Below are positions 41,352-50,373 of a stretch of DNA of 64,000 nt, piece after piece. Every line of letters starts with the position of its first letter. Within the stretch, counting starts at the first letter, position 1. Source of the DNA: Rhodococcus sp. ARC_M6 (lineage in GTDB: Bacteria > Actinomycetota > Actinomycetes > Mycobacteriales > Mycobacteriaceae); the NCBI RefSeq assembly GCF_022810305.1, contig NZ_JALGQH010000012.1, forward strand, positions 1-64,000. Direction: 5' to 3'. The notes beneath the pieces were generated by a model that made no database searches, had not been told where the DNA came from, and saw only the letters and a list, made by a program, of their open reading frames with translations. Made by a program: the position numbers and the translations under genes.

Positions 41352-41908
41352 CCGATAGTCGCGAGGGCAAGAAGTTTTCGGTGTGCGTTTACTGCGCGTC
41401 GGGTCCGGTGGACGAATCGTTCCTGGCTCTGGCTACCGAGGTGGGCACGGCGATCGGTCGACGCGGATGGCAGTTGGTCTCGGGCGGCGGCAACGTCTCG
41501 ATGATGGGCGCTGTGGCCGAGTCGGCACGGGCGGCGGGGGCGTGGACCATCGGTGTTATTCCGAAGGCCTTGGTGCACAAGGAAGTTGCGGATGTCGATG
41601 CCGACGAGCTGATCGTCACCGACACGATGCGTCAGCGCAAGCAGTTGATGGAAGACAACGCGGACGCGTTCATCACGTTGCCGGGCGGTATCGGGACATT
41701 GGAAGAGTTGTTCGAGACGTGGACCGCCGGCTACCTGGGAATGCACAGTAAGCCGGTGGTGCTTCTTGATCCGGTCGGGCACTACACGGGTCTACTCGAG
41801 TGGTTGAACAAGTTGGACGGCACCGGTTTTGTCGGTCGTAGGGCTTTGGACACGCTGTTGGTCAGGACCGACGTGGAGGCCGCACTGGATGCGTGCGTAA
41901 GCGACTGA
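41345..41908 (+). CDS. LOG-family cytokinin riboside 5'-monophosphate phosphoribohydrolase
   Basis: The 187 aa start at ATG 41345 (VTDSREGKKFSVCVYCASGPVDE). The core GWQLVSGGGNVSMMGAVAESARAAGAWTIGVIPKAL..EVADVDADELIVTDTMRQRKQLMEDNADAFITLPGGIGTLEELFETWTAGYLG contains the family MxxRK and PGGxGTxxE motifs. This shorter copy is the closer match to M. tuberculosis Rv1205, a proven LOG enzyme. It is encoded directly after a longer paralogue, with the frames overlapping. A hairpin follows the stop. Confidence 0.88.
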   Translation: MVTDSREGKKFSVCVYCASGPVDESFLALATEVGTAIGRRGWQLVSGGGNVSMMGAVAESARAAGAWTIGVIPKALVHKEVADVDADELIVTDTMRQRKQLMEDNADAFITLPGGIGTLEELFETWTAGYLGMHSKPVVLLDPVGHYTGLLEWLNKLDGTGFVGRRALDTLLVRTDVEAALDACVSD

Positions 41909-41920
41909 TCAAGTGCGTGA

Positions 41921-41952
41921 CGGGCCACCTTACTGTGAAGTAAGGTGGCCCG
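41921..41952 (+). terminator. Hairpin after the LOG gene pair
   Basis: CGGGCCACCTTAC (41921-41933) and GTAAGGTGGCCCG (41940-41952) form a 13-bp perfect stem with a TGTGAA loop. It lies 12 bp after the stop and 39 bp before the fadD6 start. No T-tract follows. Confidence 0.6.
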
Positions 41953-41991
41953 AGGCGACCGCGCCGGCGCTGGATACATGATTGGGGAAAC

Positions 41992-43764
41992 ATGAGTTCG
42001 GAAGCCCGCAGGACTATCGGTCTACTGGATCTCGCGGTGAAACTGCCGTCGATGATCACTGAAGTGCCCATCCTCTTGCAGGGGGCAGCGGGCCTGACCC
42101 GCAAGCCCTCCGCCGCAGAGTCCATCGGACTGATCTTTCAGAAGAACGCTCATGCCCATCCGTCGCGGCCGTTCATCCGGTTCGAAGGCCGCGCAACCAG
42201 TTACGCCGACGCCAACACAAAGGTCAACCGCTACGCCGACGTCCTGCGAGGCAGCGGAGTCCAGCGCGGCGACGTTGTTGCGATCCTGGGCAAGAACACG
42301 CCCGAATCGCTGTTGATCGCTTTGGCTGCAGTCAAACTCGGTGCGGCCGCAGGCATGCTGAACTACAACCAGCGTGATGATGTTCTCGCGCACAGTCTTA
42401 CGCTGATCGGCGCCCGGGTGCTGGTAGTGGCCGACGAGTGCGAAGAGTCGCTCGAAACCCTGCCCGACGCCTTTGTCGCGCCACAGCAACTTCTTTACAG
42501 CGAACTCGAAGAACGTGCGAAGACGGCCGACGCCACCAACCCGGCAGTGACGGCCGAAATCCTCGCCAAGGAAAAAGCGTTCTACATCTTCACGTCCGGT
42601 ACCACCGGAATGCCCAAGGCCAGCTTGATGACTCACTTCCGCTGGCTCAAGTCGATGTCCGGTCTCGGACTCATGGGCGTTCGTTTGCGCAGTTCGGACA
42701 CCCTGTACTGCTGCCTGCCGCTCTATCACAACAATGCCTTGACGGTGTCGCTGTCGTCGGTGCTGGCGTCCGGTGCAACGCTCGCCATCGGACGGCAGTT
42801 TTCGGCGTCGCGATTCTGGGACGACATCTCCCTGAACAAGGCAACGGCATTCGCCTACATCGGCGAACTGTGTCGCTACCTGCTCAATCAACCCGAGAAG
42901 CCCACCGATCGAGACAACGCCGTCCGTCTCATGGTCGGAAACGGGTTGCGCCCCGAAATCTGGGCAGATTTCACCGAGCGCTTCGGCATCAAGCGAGTAG
43001 CCGAGTTCTACGGCGCCAGTGAGTGCAACATCGCGTTCGTCAACGCCCTCAACGTCGACAAGACCGCCGGAATCTGCCCGCTGCCACACGCTGTCGTCGA
43101 ATTCGACGAAGAAACCGGGAAGGCTCTGCGCGGTCCGGACGGGCGGTTGCGCAAGGTGCCGACAGGATCCGTCGGCCTGCTGCTCTCCAAGATCACCGAT
43201 CGTGCGCCTTTCGACGGATATACCGACGAGGCCGCGAGCAACAGCAAGTTGGTCCGGGACGGTTTCAAAGACGGGGACACGTGGTTCGACACCGGTGACC
43301 TCGTGCGCAAGCAGGGCTGGGGGCACGTGGCCTTCGTCGACCGACTCGGCGACACCTTCCGCTGGAAGGGTGAGAACGTCGCGACCACCGAAGTCGAGGG
43401 CGCACTCAGTTCACATCCCGCGGTCGAGGAAGCCGTCGTCTACGGCGTCGAAATCCCGGGTACCGACGGCCGCGCCGGTATGGCAGCAGTGAAGTTGCGC
43501 GACGGTCACGCCGTCGACGACAGCAACATCGCGGCCCACCTGTACGGAAAACTTCCCGGCTACGCCGTTCCGTTGTTCATTCGCATCGTCGACTCTCTCG
43601 AACACACCAGCACGTTCAAGTCGCGCAAGGTGGAACTACGCAATGACGGATACGACGTCGGCGCAGACAGCCTGTACGTTCTCACCGGTCGTGAGAGCGG
43701 CTACGCGGGTTCGTACGACGGTTACGTCGGCGAGGTCGCAGCCGGTGCGATCCCCAAGGGCTAG
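41992..43764 (+). CDS. fadD6: Long-chain acyl-CoA synthetase (FadD6/FATP-like)
   Basis: This 590-aa AMP-forming ligase contains FYIFTSGTTGMPKASLMTHFRW, CCLPLYHNNALTV, EFYGASECNIAFVN and DTWFDTGDLVRKQGWGHVAFVDRLGDTFRWKGENVATTEVEGAL. Lys in TFKSRKVELRNDGYD is the C-terminal catalytic candidate. The FATP/very-long-chain layout and position before folP2 match mycobacterial fadD6. It activates fatty acids for lipid synthesis or degradation. The promoter lies in the 39 bp after the LOG hairpin. Confidence 0.9.
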   Translation: MSSEARRTIGLLDLAVKLPSMITEVPILLQGAAGLTRKPSAAESIGLIFQKNAHAHPSRPFIRFEGRATSYADANTKVNRYADVLRGSGVQRGDVVAILGKNTPESLLIALAAVKLGAAAGMLNYNQRDDVLAHSLTLIGARVLVVADECEESLETLPDAFVAPQQLLYSELEERAKTADATNPAVTAEILAKEKAFYIFTSGTTGMPKASLMTHFRWLKSMSGLGLMGVRLRSSDTLYCCLPLYHNNALTVSLSSVLASGATLAIGRQFSASRFWDDISLNKATAFAYIGELCRYLLNQPEKPTDRDNAVRLMVGNGLRPEIWADFTERFGIKRVAEFYGASECNIAFVNALNVDKTAGICPLPHAVVEFDEETGKALRGPDGRLRKVPTGSVGLLLSKITDRAPFDGYTDEAASNSKLVRDGFKDGDTWFDTGDLVRKQGWGHVAFVDRLGDTFRWKGENVATTEVEGALSSHPAVEEAVVYGVEIPGTDGRAGMAAVKLRDGHAVDDSNIAAHLYGKLPGYAVPLFIRIVDSLEHTSTFKSRKVELRNDGYDVGADSLYVLTGRESGYAGSYDGYVGEVAAGAIPKG

Positions 43765-43785
43765 AGCCCTCTCTGTCATGCCAGT

Positions 43786-44694
43786 ATGAACGGCATGTCT
43801 TCATTCGCCGGTTCACCCGCGCAGCCAGAGCCGGCGCCCACATTGTGTGGGCGCCTCGTCGCGGTCGATCGTGCGTTGGTCATGGCGATCGTCAACCGAA
43901 CACCCGATTCGTTCTACGACCAGGGCGCGACGTTCTCCGATTCCGCCGCGATGGCGGCGGTGGACCGCGCTGTGGACGAGGGCGCCGATCTGGTGGATAT
44001 CGGCGGCGTGAAAGCCGGACCGGGTGATCTGGTGGATACGGACGAGGAAATCCGTCGGGTGGTGCCCTTCGTGGCCGCGATTCGCGCCAAGTACCCGGAC
44101 ATGCTGATCAGCATCGACACCTGGCGAAGTGACGTCGCGCTTCTTGCTCGTCGGGAAGGCGCTGACCTGATCAACGACACCTGGGCCGGCGCCGATCCCG
44201 AGTTGGTGATGGTGGCCGCCGAAACCGGGGCGGGAATTGTCTGCTCGCATACCGGGGGAGCCGTTCCGCGCACGCGTCCGCACCGCGTCCGGTACGCCGA
44301 TGTTGTCGCCGATGTCGTGACCGAAGTTGTCTCGGCTGCGGAACGCGCCGTCGCCCTGGGTGTTCCGCGCGACGCAATTCTGATCGATCCCACCCATGAT
44401 TTCGGCAAGAACACCTTCCACGGGCTCGAGTTGTTGCGAAAAGTGGACGTTCTTGTAAACACCGGGTGGCCAGTGCTGATGGCACTGAGCAATAAGGACT
44501 TCATCGGGGAGACTCTTGGTGTGGAGCTTTCCGAGAGGTTGGAGGGAACATTGGCAGCGACAGCAATGGCCGCGGCGGGCGGCGCCCGAGTGTTCCGGGT
44601 CCATGAGGTGGCATCTACTCGCCGGGTGGTCGACATGGTGGCGGCAATTCAGGGGCGTCGTGCTCCGGTTCGGACTGTTCGGGGGCTGGCATGA
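43786..44694 (+). CDS. folP2: Dihydropteroate synthase homologue FolP2
   Basis: The 302-aa TIM-barrel protein contains VMAIVNRTPDSFYDQGATF, GADLVDIGGVKAGPG, ISIDTWRSDVALLARREGADLINDTWAGADPE and ILIDPTHDFGKNTFHGLELLRKVD. In mycobacteria FolP2 lacks measurable synthase activity although the fold is kept. The typical DPGxGF block reads DPTHDFGKN here and IGGVKAGPG replaces IGGESTRPG, so catalysis is doubtful. The start at 43786 or an ATG nine bases later is possible. It overlaps gpgS by four bases, suggesting a role with that enzyme rather than in folate synthesis. Confidence 0.88.
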   Translation: MNGMSSFAGSPAQPEPAPTLCGRLVAVDRALVMAIVNRTPDSFYDQGATFSDSAAMAAVDRAVDEGADLVDIGGVKAGPGDLVDTDEEIRRVVPFVAAIRAKYPDMLISIDTWRSDVALLARREGADLINDTWAGADPELVMVAAETGAGIVCSHTGGAVPRTRPHRVRYADVVADVVTEVVSAAERAVALGVPRDAILIDPTHDFGKNTFHGLELLRKVDVLVNTGWPVLMALSNKDFIGETLGVELSERLEGTLAATAMAAAGGARVFRVHEVASTRRVVDMVAAIQGRRAPVRTVRGLA

Positions 44695-45626
44695 GTGTCA
44701 CTGGGTCAACGCGCACCTGGTCCGAAGCCAACAGTTGGGATCACCCGAGTTGGACGGTCGAGGAACTCGAACAAGCGAAAGCCGGCCGCACCATTTCGGT
44801 GGTGCTGCCCGCACTTAACGAAGAGAAAACCGTCGCATCGGTGGTCGACACTATTCATCCGTTGCTTGGCGGTTTGGTGGATGAACTGATCGTGCTCGAT
44901 TCCGGATCCACCGATCGCACCGCGAAGCGGGCCCGCGCGGCCGGCGCGCGCGTGATCAGCCGCGAGAGCGCTGTCCCGTCGCTCCCACCGGCAGCCGGTA
45001 AGGGCGAGGTGCTGTGGCGGTCGATCGCGGCGACGACGGGTGATCTGATCGCCTTCGTGGACTCCGATCTGATCAACCCGGATCCGGCGTTTGTTCCGAA
45101 GTTGTTGGGTCCCTTGTTGACCGTCGACGGCATTCACCTCGTGAAGGGGTATTACCGCCGCCCGTTGCGCGTCAGTGGGACCGAGGACGCCAATGGCGGT
45201 GGACGGGTTACCGAGTTGGTGGCTCGGCCGATGTTGGCGGCTCTGCGACCCGAACTCACGGCAGTACTCCAGCCGCTGGGCGGAGAGTATGCCGGAACTC
45301 GGGAACTGCTGTCCGCCGTGCCTTTCGCAGCCGGATACGGTGTCGAGATCGGACTGCTCCTCGATACCTACGACTCGTTGGGGCTCGGCGCGATCGGACA
45401 GGTCAATCTCGGGGTGCGTAAGCACCGCAACCGGCCGCTCAGCGAGTTGGGTGTGATGAGCCGTCAGATCATCGGGACGATGCTGCGCAGATGTGGCATC
45501 GAGGATTCTGGTGCCGGGCTGACGCAGTTTCTTGTCGACGGTGATTCCTTCGTGCCGGAGACCACTGAGGTGTCGCTGCTCGATCGGCCGCCGATGAATT
45601 CGCTTATTCGCAGCGCGGGGGTCTGA
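44691..45626 (+). CDS. gpgS: Glucosyl-3-phosphoglycerate synthase GpgS
   Basis: The 311-aa GT81-family glycosyltransferase starts at ATG 44691, overlapping folP2 (ATGA). The GT-A elements are visible: ISVVLPALNEEKTVASVVDTI, DELIVLDSGSTDRTAKRARAAGARVI, GEVLWRSIAATTGDLIAFVDSDLINPDP (DSD metal motif), and later GGRVTELVARPML and QPLGGEYAGTRELL. It moves glucose from UDP-glucose to 3-phosphoglycerate, the first step to glucosylglycerate and methylglucose lipopolysaccharides. Confidence 0.93.
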   Translation: MSVTGSTRTWSEANSWDHPSWTVEELEQAKAGRTISVVLPALNEEKTVASVVDTIHPLLGGLVDELIVLDSGSTDRTAKRARAAGARVISRESAVPSLPPAAGKGEVLWRSIAATTGDLIAFVDSDLINPDPAFVPKLLGPLLTVDGIHLVKGYYRRPLRVSGTEDANGGGRVTELVARPMLAALRPELTAVLQPLGGEYAGTRELLSAVPFAAGYGVEIGLLLDTYDSLGLGAIGQVNLGVRKHRNRPLSELGVMSRQIIGTMLRRCGIEDSGAGLTQFLVDGDSFVPETTEVSLLDRPPMNSLIRSAGV

Positions 45627-45658
45627 CTCGGCGGACAGCTGTGTGAGAGCATCGGGGA

Positions 45659-46033
45659 ATGCTGACGATCCTCCTGTACCTGATTGTCATGGCGCTTGTC
45701 GGCGGGGCGATCTTCCTCGCTGCGAGTGCGGTTTTCGGGCGCTCGGAAGAACTGCCGCCGCTTCCCCCGGGGACTACCGCGACGGTTCTGCCTGCCGAAG
45801 GTGTGACGGGTGCAGACGTCGACGCGCTGCGATTCCAGCAGGTTCTGCGCGGCTACAAGGCCAGTGAAGTTGACTGGGCTCTGCATCGCCTCGGAATGGA
45901 AATCGATTATCTCCGTACACAATTGGAGAAGCGGGATTCCGTGCCGAGCGAAGAGATCGCGACCGAACCCGAGACGGCCGTCGAACCGGCACCGGCACCG
46001 GCACCGGTGAGTGAGCGTCCGACAGATGACTGA
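45659..46033 (+). CDS. DivIVA-domain small membrane protein (Rv1209-like)
   Basis: The 124 aa start with one transmembrane segment (MLTILLYLIVMALVGGAIFLAASAVF) and a short linker. The DivIVA-domain signature VDALRFQQVLRGYKASEVDWALHRLGMEIDYLRTQLEKRD is next. The C-terminus is Glu/Pro/Ala-rich and disordered. It resembles the protein between gpgS and tagA in mycobacteria. Such proteins may be recruited to curved or polar membrane. The final codons overlap the tagA start. Confidence 0.85.
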   Translation: MLTILLYLIVMALVGGAIFLAASAVFGRSEELPPLPPGTTATVLPAEGVTGADVDALRFQQVLRGYKASEVDWALHRLGMEIDYLRTQLEKRDSVPSEEIATEPETAVEPAPAPAPVSERPTDD

Positions 46034-46601
46034 CGGACTGATTCGATGCGGCTGGGTGACGTCGAGCGCCGACGACACCATCTATCGGGACTACCACGAC
46101 CACGAATGGGGACAGCCCCTTCACGGGCGTGACGCACTGTTCGAGAGGCTGGCACTCGAAGCTTTCCAATCCGGGCTTTCGTGGATCACGATTTTGCGTA
46201 AACGTGAGGCTTTCCGATCTGTATTCGACGGTTTCGATCCGGAGAAAATCGCAGAGTACGGCGCTGCCGACGTCGATCGGTTACTCGCGGACGCGTCGAT
46301 CGTCCGCAACAGGTCAAAAATCGAAGCGACGATTTCCAATGCTCGACTACTCGTGAATTCTCCGGAATTGGACCTCGATTCGTTGCTTTGGTCGTTTGCA
46401 CCGCCGCGACGCACCGCGCGTCTTGCATCAATTGCGGACGTCCCTGCAGTAACCCCGGAATCGACTGCGATGGCCAAGGAACTCAAACGTCTCGGGTTCA
46501 AGTTTATCGGCCCTACCACGGCTTATGCACTCATGCAGGCGACTGGCATGGTGGACGATCACGTTGCCGATTGTTGGGTTCCGGTACCGCCCGGAAGGTA
46601 G
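46026..46601 (+). CDS. tagA: DNA-3-methyladenine glycosylase I
   Basis: The 191 aa start from ATG 46026, overlapping the DivIVA-domain gene. The opening RCGWVTSSADDTIYRDYHDHEWGQPLHGRDALFERLALEAFQSGLSWITILRKREAFR is the TagA/Tag signature. It includes the Glu/Trp base pocket and the HhH helix, and VDRLLADASIVRNRSKIEATISNARL, FIGPTTAYALMQATGMVDDHVADCW follow, with Cys and His that coordinate zinc. It removes 3-methyladenine from alkylated DNA. Confidence 0.93.
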   Translation: MTDGLIRCGWVTSSADDTIYRDYHDHEWGQPLHGRDALFERLALEAFQSGLSWITILRKREAFRSVFDGFDPEKIAEYGAADVDRLLADASIVRNRSKIEATISNARLLVNSPELDLDSLLWSFAPPRRTARLASIADVPAVTPESTAMAKELKRLGFKFIGPTTAYALMQATGMVDDHVADCWVPVPPGR

Positions 46602-46746
46602 GCGGAACCCCCGTAAATGTGACTCAAATTCCCGGTTCCCGAGCCAATAGGGAACAATGGAGGCTACGAGCCTCGCTGATCGTTGGCGGGGCACACCGTT
46701 TGTCGACGCGCAGTGCAGTGCAGCGCAGATCTGGAGGGAGCAGAGG

Positions 46747-46914
46747 ATGGCGGCCATGAAGCCCCGGACCGGGGACGGTCCCCTCGAAGCAACCAAAGAG
46801 GGACGAGGAATCGTCATGCGGGTTCCACTCGAGGGTGGCGGACGCCTTGTCGTCGAGCTGACCCCGGATGAAGCTGCTGCGCTCGGTGTGGAACTCACGA
46901 ACGTCACCAGCTAG
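46747..46914 (+). CDS. DUF3117 protein (Rv1211-like)
   Basis: The 55 aa start at ATG 46747 with GGGAGCAGAGG upstream. The sequence MAAMKPRTGDGPLEATKEGR, then IVMRVPLEGGGRLVVELTPDEAAALG, is the hallmark of DUF3117, a near-invariant small protein of mycolata. M. tuberculosis has it (Rv1211) in the same place. Its function is unknown. The upstream in-frame extension (MEATSLADRW...) is rejected because homology begins at MAAMKP. Confidence 0.92.
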   Translation: MAAMKPRTGDGPLEATKEGRGIVMRVPLEGGGRLVVELTPDEAAALGVELTNVTS

Positions 46915-47022
46915 TCGGGTCCAGGTAGAAGAGTGCACGCAGGCTCCGTAACCGATCTTCGGTGCGGGGCCTGAAGTGTGTGTGCCTGCAGTATGTGTAA
47001 CGGATATGTGGGACGAGGACCA

Positions 47023-47874
47023 ATGCTTGCCGAAGTGATCGATCTATTGGCGTGTCCGCAATGTCGCTCTGAACTAGACCTCGTGGACGGCGCCGCAGAA
47101 TGCCCGCGGGGGCACCGATTTGATATCGCCCGGCAGGGCTACGTCTCGCTGATCAGTGGTGGGTCCACCAAATTCACCGGCGACAGCGCGGAGATGATTG
47201 CGGCGCGGTCCAGACTGCTCGGTAGCGGGCACTTCAGGCCCTTGATGGACGGCGTAGCGTCAGCGTGCGCCGGTACCGCCGGAAAAGATCCGGCTCGGAT
47301 CGTCGAAATCGGTTCCGGCACAGGACAATATCTCGAACACGTGATCAGTAGGCTTCCCGAGTCACGAGGCATTGCCCTCGACGTATCGAAATTCGCGGCA
47401 CGCCGAGCTGCCAAAGTTCATGATCGCATCGGTTCGATCGTTGCAGATGTGTGGCAGCCGTTGCCCATTCGCGACGGGTCGCTCTCTCACGTGCTCTGTG
47501 TGTTCGCTCCACGCAACGGCAGTGAATCCCATCGGATCTTGGCTGATGACGGTTTCCTGGTGGTTCTCACGCCCACGGATCGGCATCTGCGCGAGCTCGT
47601 GGAGTTGCTCGGCATGGTTCGGGTCGACGACAAGAAGGTAGAACGTCTCGGGTCCTCGATGGCCGGACTGTTCGAGCGTGAACATTTCGAGGATGTCGAG
47701 TACGGGTTGAACCTCACCCATTCCGACATTCTCGATCTGGTGGGGATGGGTCCGTCGGCGAGACACCTGTCGACAGGGCAGCTTGCTGCCGCGGTGGAAC
47801 AACTCCCCGAGCGCACCCCGATCACCGCGTCGGCAACAATCTCCACCTACCGAAAAATTAACAGCGGCGCTTGA
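47023..47874 (+). CDS. 23S rRNA (guanine-N1)-methyltransferase (RlmA/TlrB-like)
   Basis: The 283 aa start from MLAEVIDLLACPQCRSELDLVDG. An N-terminal zinc-binding module (CPQC ... CPRGH) is followed by RFDIARQGYVSLISG, and the SAM site IVEIGSGTGQYLEHVI leads the Rossmann domain. The pattern fits RlmA, which methylates G745/G748 in 23S rRNA; the TlrB relative gives tylosin resistance. GAGGA precedes the ATG. Its 3' end overlaps the convergent glgA by 17 bp. Confidence 0.85.
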   Translation: MLAEVIDLLACPQCRSELDLVDGAAECPRGHRFDIARQGYVSLISGGSTKFTGDSAEMIAARSRLLGSGHFRPLMDGVASACAGTAGKDPARIVEIGSGTGQYLEHVISRLPESRGIALDVSKFAARRAAKVHDRIGSIVADVWQPLPIRDGSLSHVLCVFAPRNGSESHRILADDGFLVVLTPTDRHLRELVELLGMVRVDDKKVERLGSSMAGLFEREHFEDVEYGLNLTHSDILDLVGMGPSARHLSTGQLAAAVEQLPERTPITASATISTYRKINSGA

Positions 47875-49033
47875 CGGCGTCGTCGTAGACCTCCAAGGTC
47901 TGCTTGGCGATTTCAGCCCACGAGAATTCGTTGATCGCTCGGACGCGGCCCGCCCGGCCCATAGCGTCGGCGCCGATTCGGTCAGCGACAACGGCGTTTA
48001 CCGTTGCAGCCAGCGACTCCTCGAAAGCCGTGGGCTCGTAGGAGTTGTAGTGGACGAGGCGCCCGGTCGCTCCGTCGTCGACAACCTCGGGGATACCGCC
48101 CACGTCTGAAGCGACAACGGCGGTTTCGCAGGCCATGGCTTCGAGATTGACAATTCCCAGCGGTTCGTAGACGGATGGGCAGACAAAAACCGTTGCGGCC
48201 GAGAGTATTTCCCGGATTTGTTCGGTGGGAAGCATTTCGCGGACCCAGAACACATTGCCGCGATGCGCAGCGAGATCCGCGACCGCCTGCGCCGTCTCGG
48301 CCGCGATCTCCGGAGTATCCGGGGCACCCGCACACAGGACTAGTTGGATCGACGGATCAAAATCATGCGCCGCGGCAATCAGATGCCCGACACCTTTCTG
48401 CCTCGTGATGCGCCCGACAAACGCGACAATCGGCTGCTCGGTGTCGACGCCGATGGTAGCCAGGGCAGACTGGGCGGCCACTGCCGCCGGGCCAGGATGC
48501 CAGACAGTCGTGTCGATTCCGTTGCGGACCACATGAATACGGCTCGGGTCCAGCGACGGATAGGCGTCGAGCACATCGAGGCGCATGCCGGAACTGACCG
48601 CAATGACGGCGTCGGCGTTCTCGATTGCCGTGCGTTCGGACCACGACGAGACGCGATACCCGCCGCCCAACTGCTCGGCCTTCCACGGACGTCGAGGTTC
48701 GAGGGAGTGCGCGGTCAAGATGTGCGGTACGTCGTAGAGTGCCGCTGCCAAGTGCCCGGCCAATCCGGTGTACCAGGTGTGTGAGTGAACGATGTCGACT
48801 CCGCTTGCCGCAGCAGCCATCCGAAGCTCGGTGGAGAGCGTCGTCAACGTGGGATTAGCTCCGGCCAACGCTGGATCGGGGGAGTGAACGATCGCGTCGT
48901 CGCGGGGAATTCCCATGCAGTGGACATCGACGTCGACGAGTCGCTTCATCTGAGCGACGAGCTCGGTGACGTGTACTCCTGCGCCGCCGTAGATCTCCGG
49001 CGGATATTCCTTGGTCATCATCGCGACTCGCAC
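47858..49033 (-). CDS. glgA: Glycosyltransferase GlgA/GlgM (GT4, glycogen/maltose-1-phosphate synthesis)
   Basis: The 391 aa start at GTG 49033 (RVAMMTKEYPPEIYGGAGVHVTELVAQM), the Glycogen-synthase N-terminal KEYPPEIYGGAG signature. HSHTWYTGLAG, VGRITRQKGVGHLIAA and FVCPSVYEPLGIVNLEAMACETAVVASDVGGIPEVV are the GT4 donor-site blocks. In mycobacteria this gene (Rv1212c, GlgM) uses ADP-glucose to make maltose-1-phosphate, the substrate of GlgE. It is divergent from glgC across 108 bp, giving coordinated control. Confidence 0.93.
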   Translation of the reverse strand: MRVAMMTKEYPPEIYGGAGVHVTELVAQMKRLVDVDVHCMGIPRDDAIVHSPDPALAGANPTLTTLSTELRMAAAASGVDIVHSHTWYTGLAGHLAAALYDVPHILTAHSLEPRRPWKAEQLGGGYRVSSWSERTAIENADAVIAVSSGMRLDVLDAYPSLDPSRIHVVRNGIDTTVWHPGPAAVAAQSALATIGVDTEQPIVAFVGRITRQKGVGHLIAAAHDFDPSIQLVLCAGAPDTPEIAAETAQAVADLAAHRGNVFWVREMLPTEQIREILSAATVFVCPSVYEPLGIVNLEAMACETAVVASDVGGIPEVVDDGATGRLVHYNSYEPTAFEESLAATVNAVVADRIGADAMGRAGRVRAINEFSWAEIAKQTLEVYDDAVKRRC

Positions 49034-49141
49034 GGGCTAAACCTAACCGCCCGTAGTCGATCCGGCTACCGCTCGGCGTTCTTGCGAGTGTCGCGGGTGC
49101 CATCGCTAGCGGGAGTAGTGCAGTGCGGATAGGTTAACGGT

Positions 49142-50356
49142 GTGAGAAGCCAGCCGCATGTGCTTGGAATCGTGCTCGCCGGAGGCGAGGGCAAACGTCT
49201 CTATCCGCTGACGGCGGATAGAGCGAAACCCGCGGTGCCGTTCGGCGGCGCCTATCGACTGATCGACTTCGTGCTGAGCAACTTGGTGAACGCAGGCTAT
49301 CTGCGTCTCTGTGTGCTCACGCAATACAAGTCGCATTCACTCGACCGACATATATCCCAGACCTGGAGGCTGTCCGGATTCGCGGGCGAATACATCACCC
49401 CAGTCCCGGCGCAGCAGCGGCTCGGGCCGCGCTGGTATACCGGTAGTGCCGACGCAATTCTGCAGTCGCTCAACCTGGTTTACGACGAGGACCCCGAGTA
49501 CATCGTGGTGTTCGGTGCCGACCACGTGTATCGCATGGACCCCGAACAGATGGTGCAGCACCACATCGATTCCGGTGCCGGTGTGACCGTCGCCGGTATT
49601 CGGGTGCCGCGCAGCGAGGCGTTCGCCTTCGGATGCATCGACAGCGACGAGTCCGGCCGCATCACCCAGTTCCTCGAGAAGCCGGCTCATCCGCCCGGCA
49701 CCCCCGACGACCCCAATTCCACCTTCGCGTCCATGGGTAACTACGTGTTCACCACCAAGGTGCTCGTCGACGCCATCCGTGCGGATTCGGAGAATTCCGA
49801 TTCGGATCACGACATGGGCGGAGACATCATCCCCGCGCTGGTCGCCGCCGGTGAAGCTTCGGTATACGACTTCAAGGACAACATCGTCCCTGGCGCCACT
49901 GATCGTGACCGCGGCTATTGGCGTGACGTCGGTACCCTCGACGCTTTCTACGACGCACACATGGACCTGGTGTCAGTGCATCCGATCTTCAACCTCTACA
50001 ACCGGCGCTGGCCTATCCGCGGCGCCACCGAGAACCTGGCACCGGCCAAGTTCGTCAAGGGCGGGCTTGCCCAGGAATCGATAGTCGGCGCGGGATCGAT
50101 TCTCTCGGCTGCCACGGTGCGCAACTCGGTTCTCAGTTCCAACGTGATGATCGAGGACGGGGCGACTGTCGAGGGCAGTGTTCTGATGCCGGGTGTGCGC
50201 ATCGGAAAGGGAGCTGTCGTTCGTCGAGCCATCCTCGACAAGAACGTTGTCGTGGGTCCCGGCGAGATCATCGGCGTCGACCTCGAACGAGATCGGGAAC
50301 GATTCGCGATCAGTCAGGGTGGCGTCGTCGCCATCGGCAAGGGTGTGTGGATCTAG
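49142..50356 (+). CDS. glgC: Glucose-1-phosphate adenylyltransferase
   Basis: The 404-aa nucleotidyltransferase begins [35 protein letters not shown] (GTP/ATP loop). The [14 protein letters not shown] block, [27 protein letters not shown] and a C-terminal left-handed beta-helix follow. It makes ADP-glucose for glycogen synthesis. The GTG start at 49142 has no strong ribosome binding site, and the AGGTTAACG just upstream may be part of the promoter. It pairs with the divergent glgA. Confidence 0.95.
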   Translation: MRSQPHVLGIVLAGGEGKRLYPLTADRAKPAVPFGGAYRLIDFVLSNLVNAGYLRLCVLTQYKSHSLDRHISQTWRLSGFAGEYITPVPAQQRLGPRWYTGSADAILQSLNLVYDEDPEYIVVFGADHVYRMDPEQMVQHHIDSGAGVTVAGIRVPRSEAFAFGCIDSDESGRITQFLEKPAHPPGTPDDPNSTFASMGNYVFTTKVLVDAIRADSENSDSDHDMGGDIIPALVAAGEASVYDFKDNIVPGATDRDRGYWRDVGTLDAFYDAHMDLVSVHPIFNLYNRRWPIRGATENLAPAKFVKGGLAQESIVGAGSILSAATVRNSVLSSNVMIEDGATVEGSVLMPGVRIGKGAVVRRAILDKNVVVGPGEIIGVDLERDRERFAISQGGVVAIGKGVWI

Positions 50357-50373
50357 CTAGAGGTTGCTTACCG

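Noticed and set aside
49130-49141. AGGTTAACG before glgC as an iron box
   Set aside because: Only one half-site matches and glgC is not expected to respond to iron.
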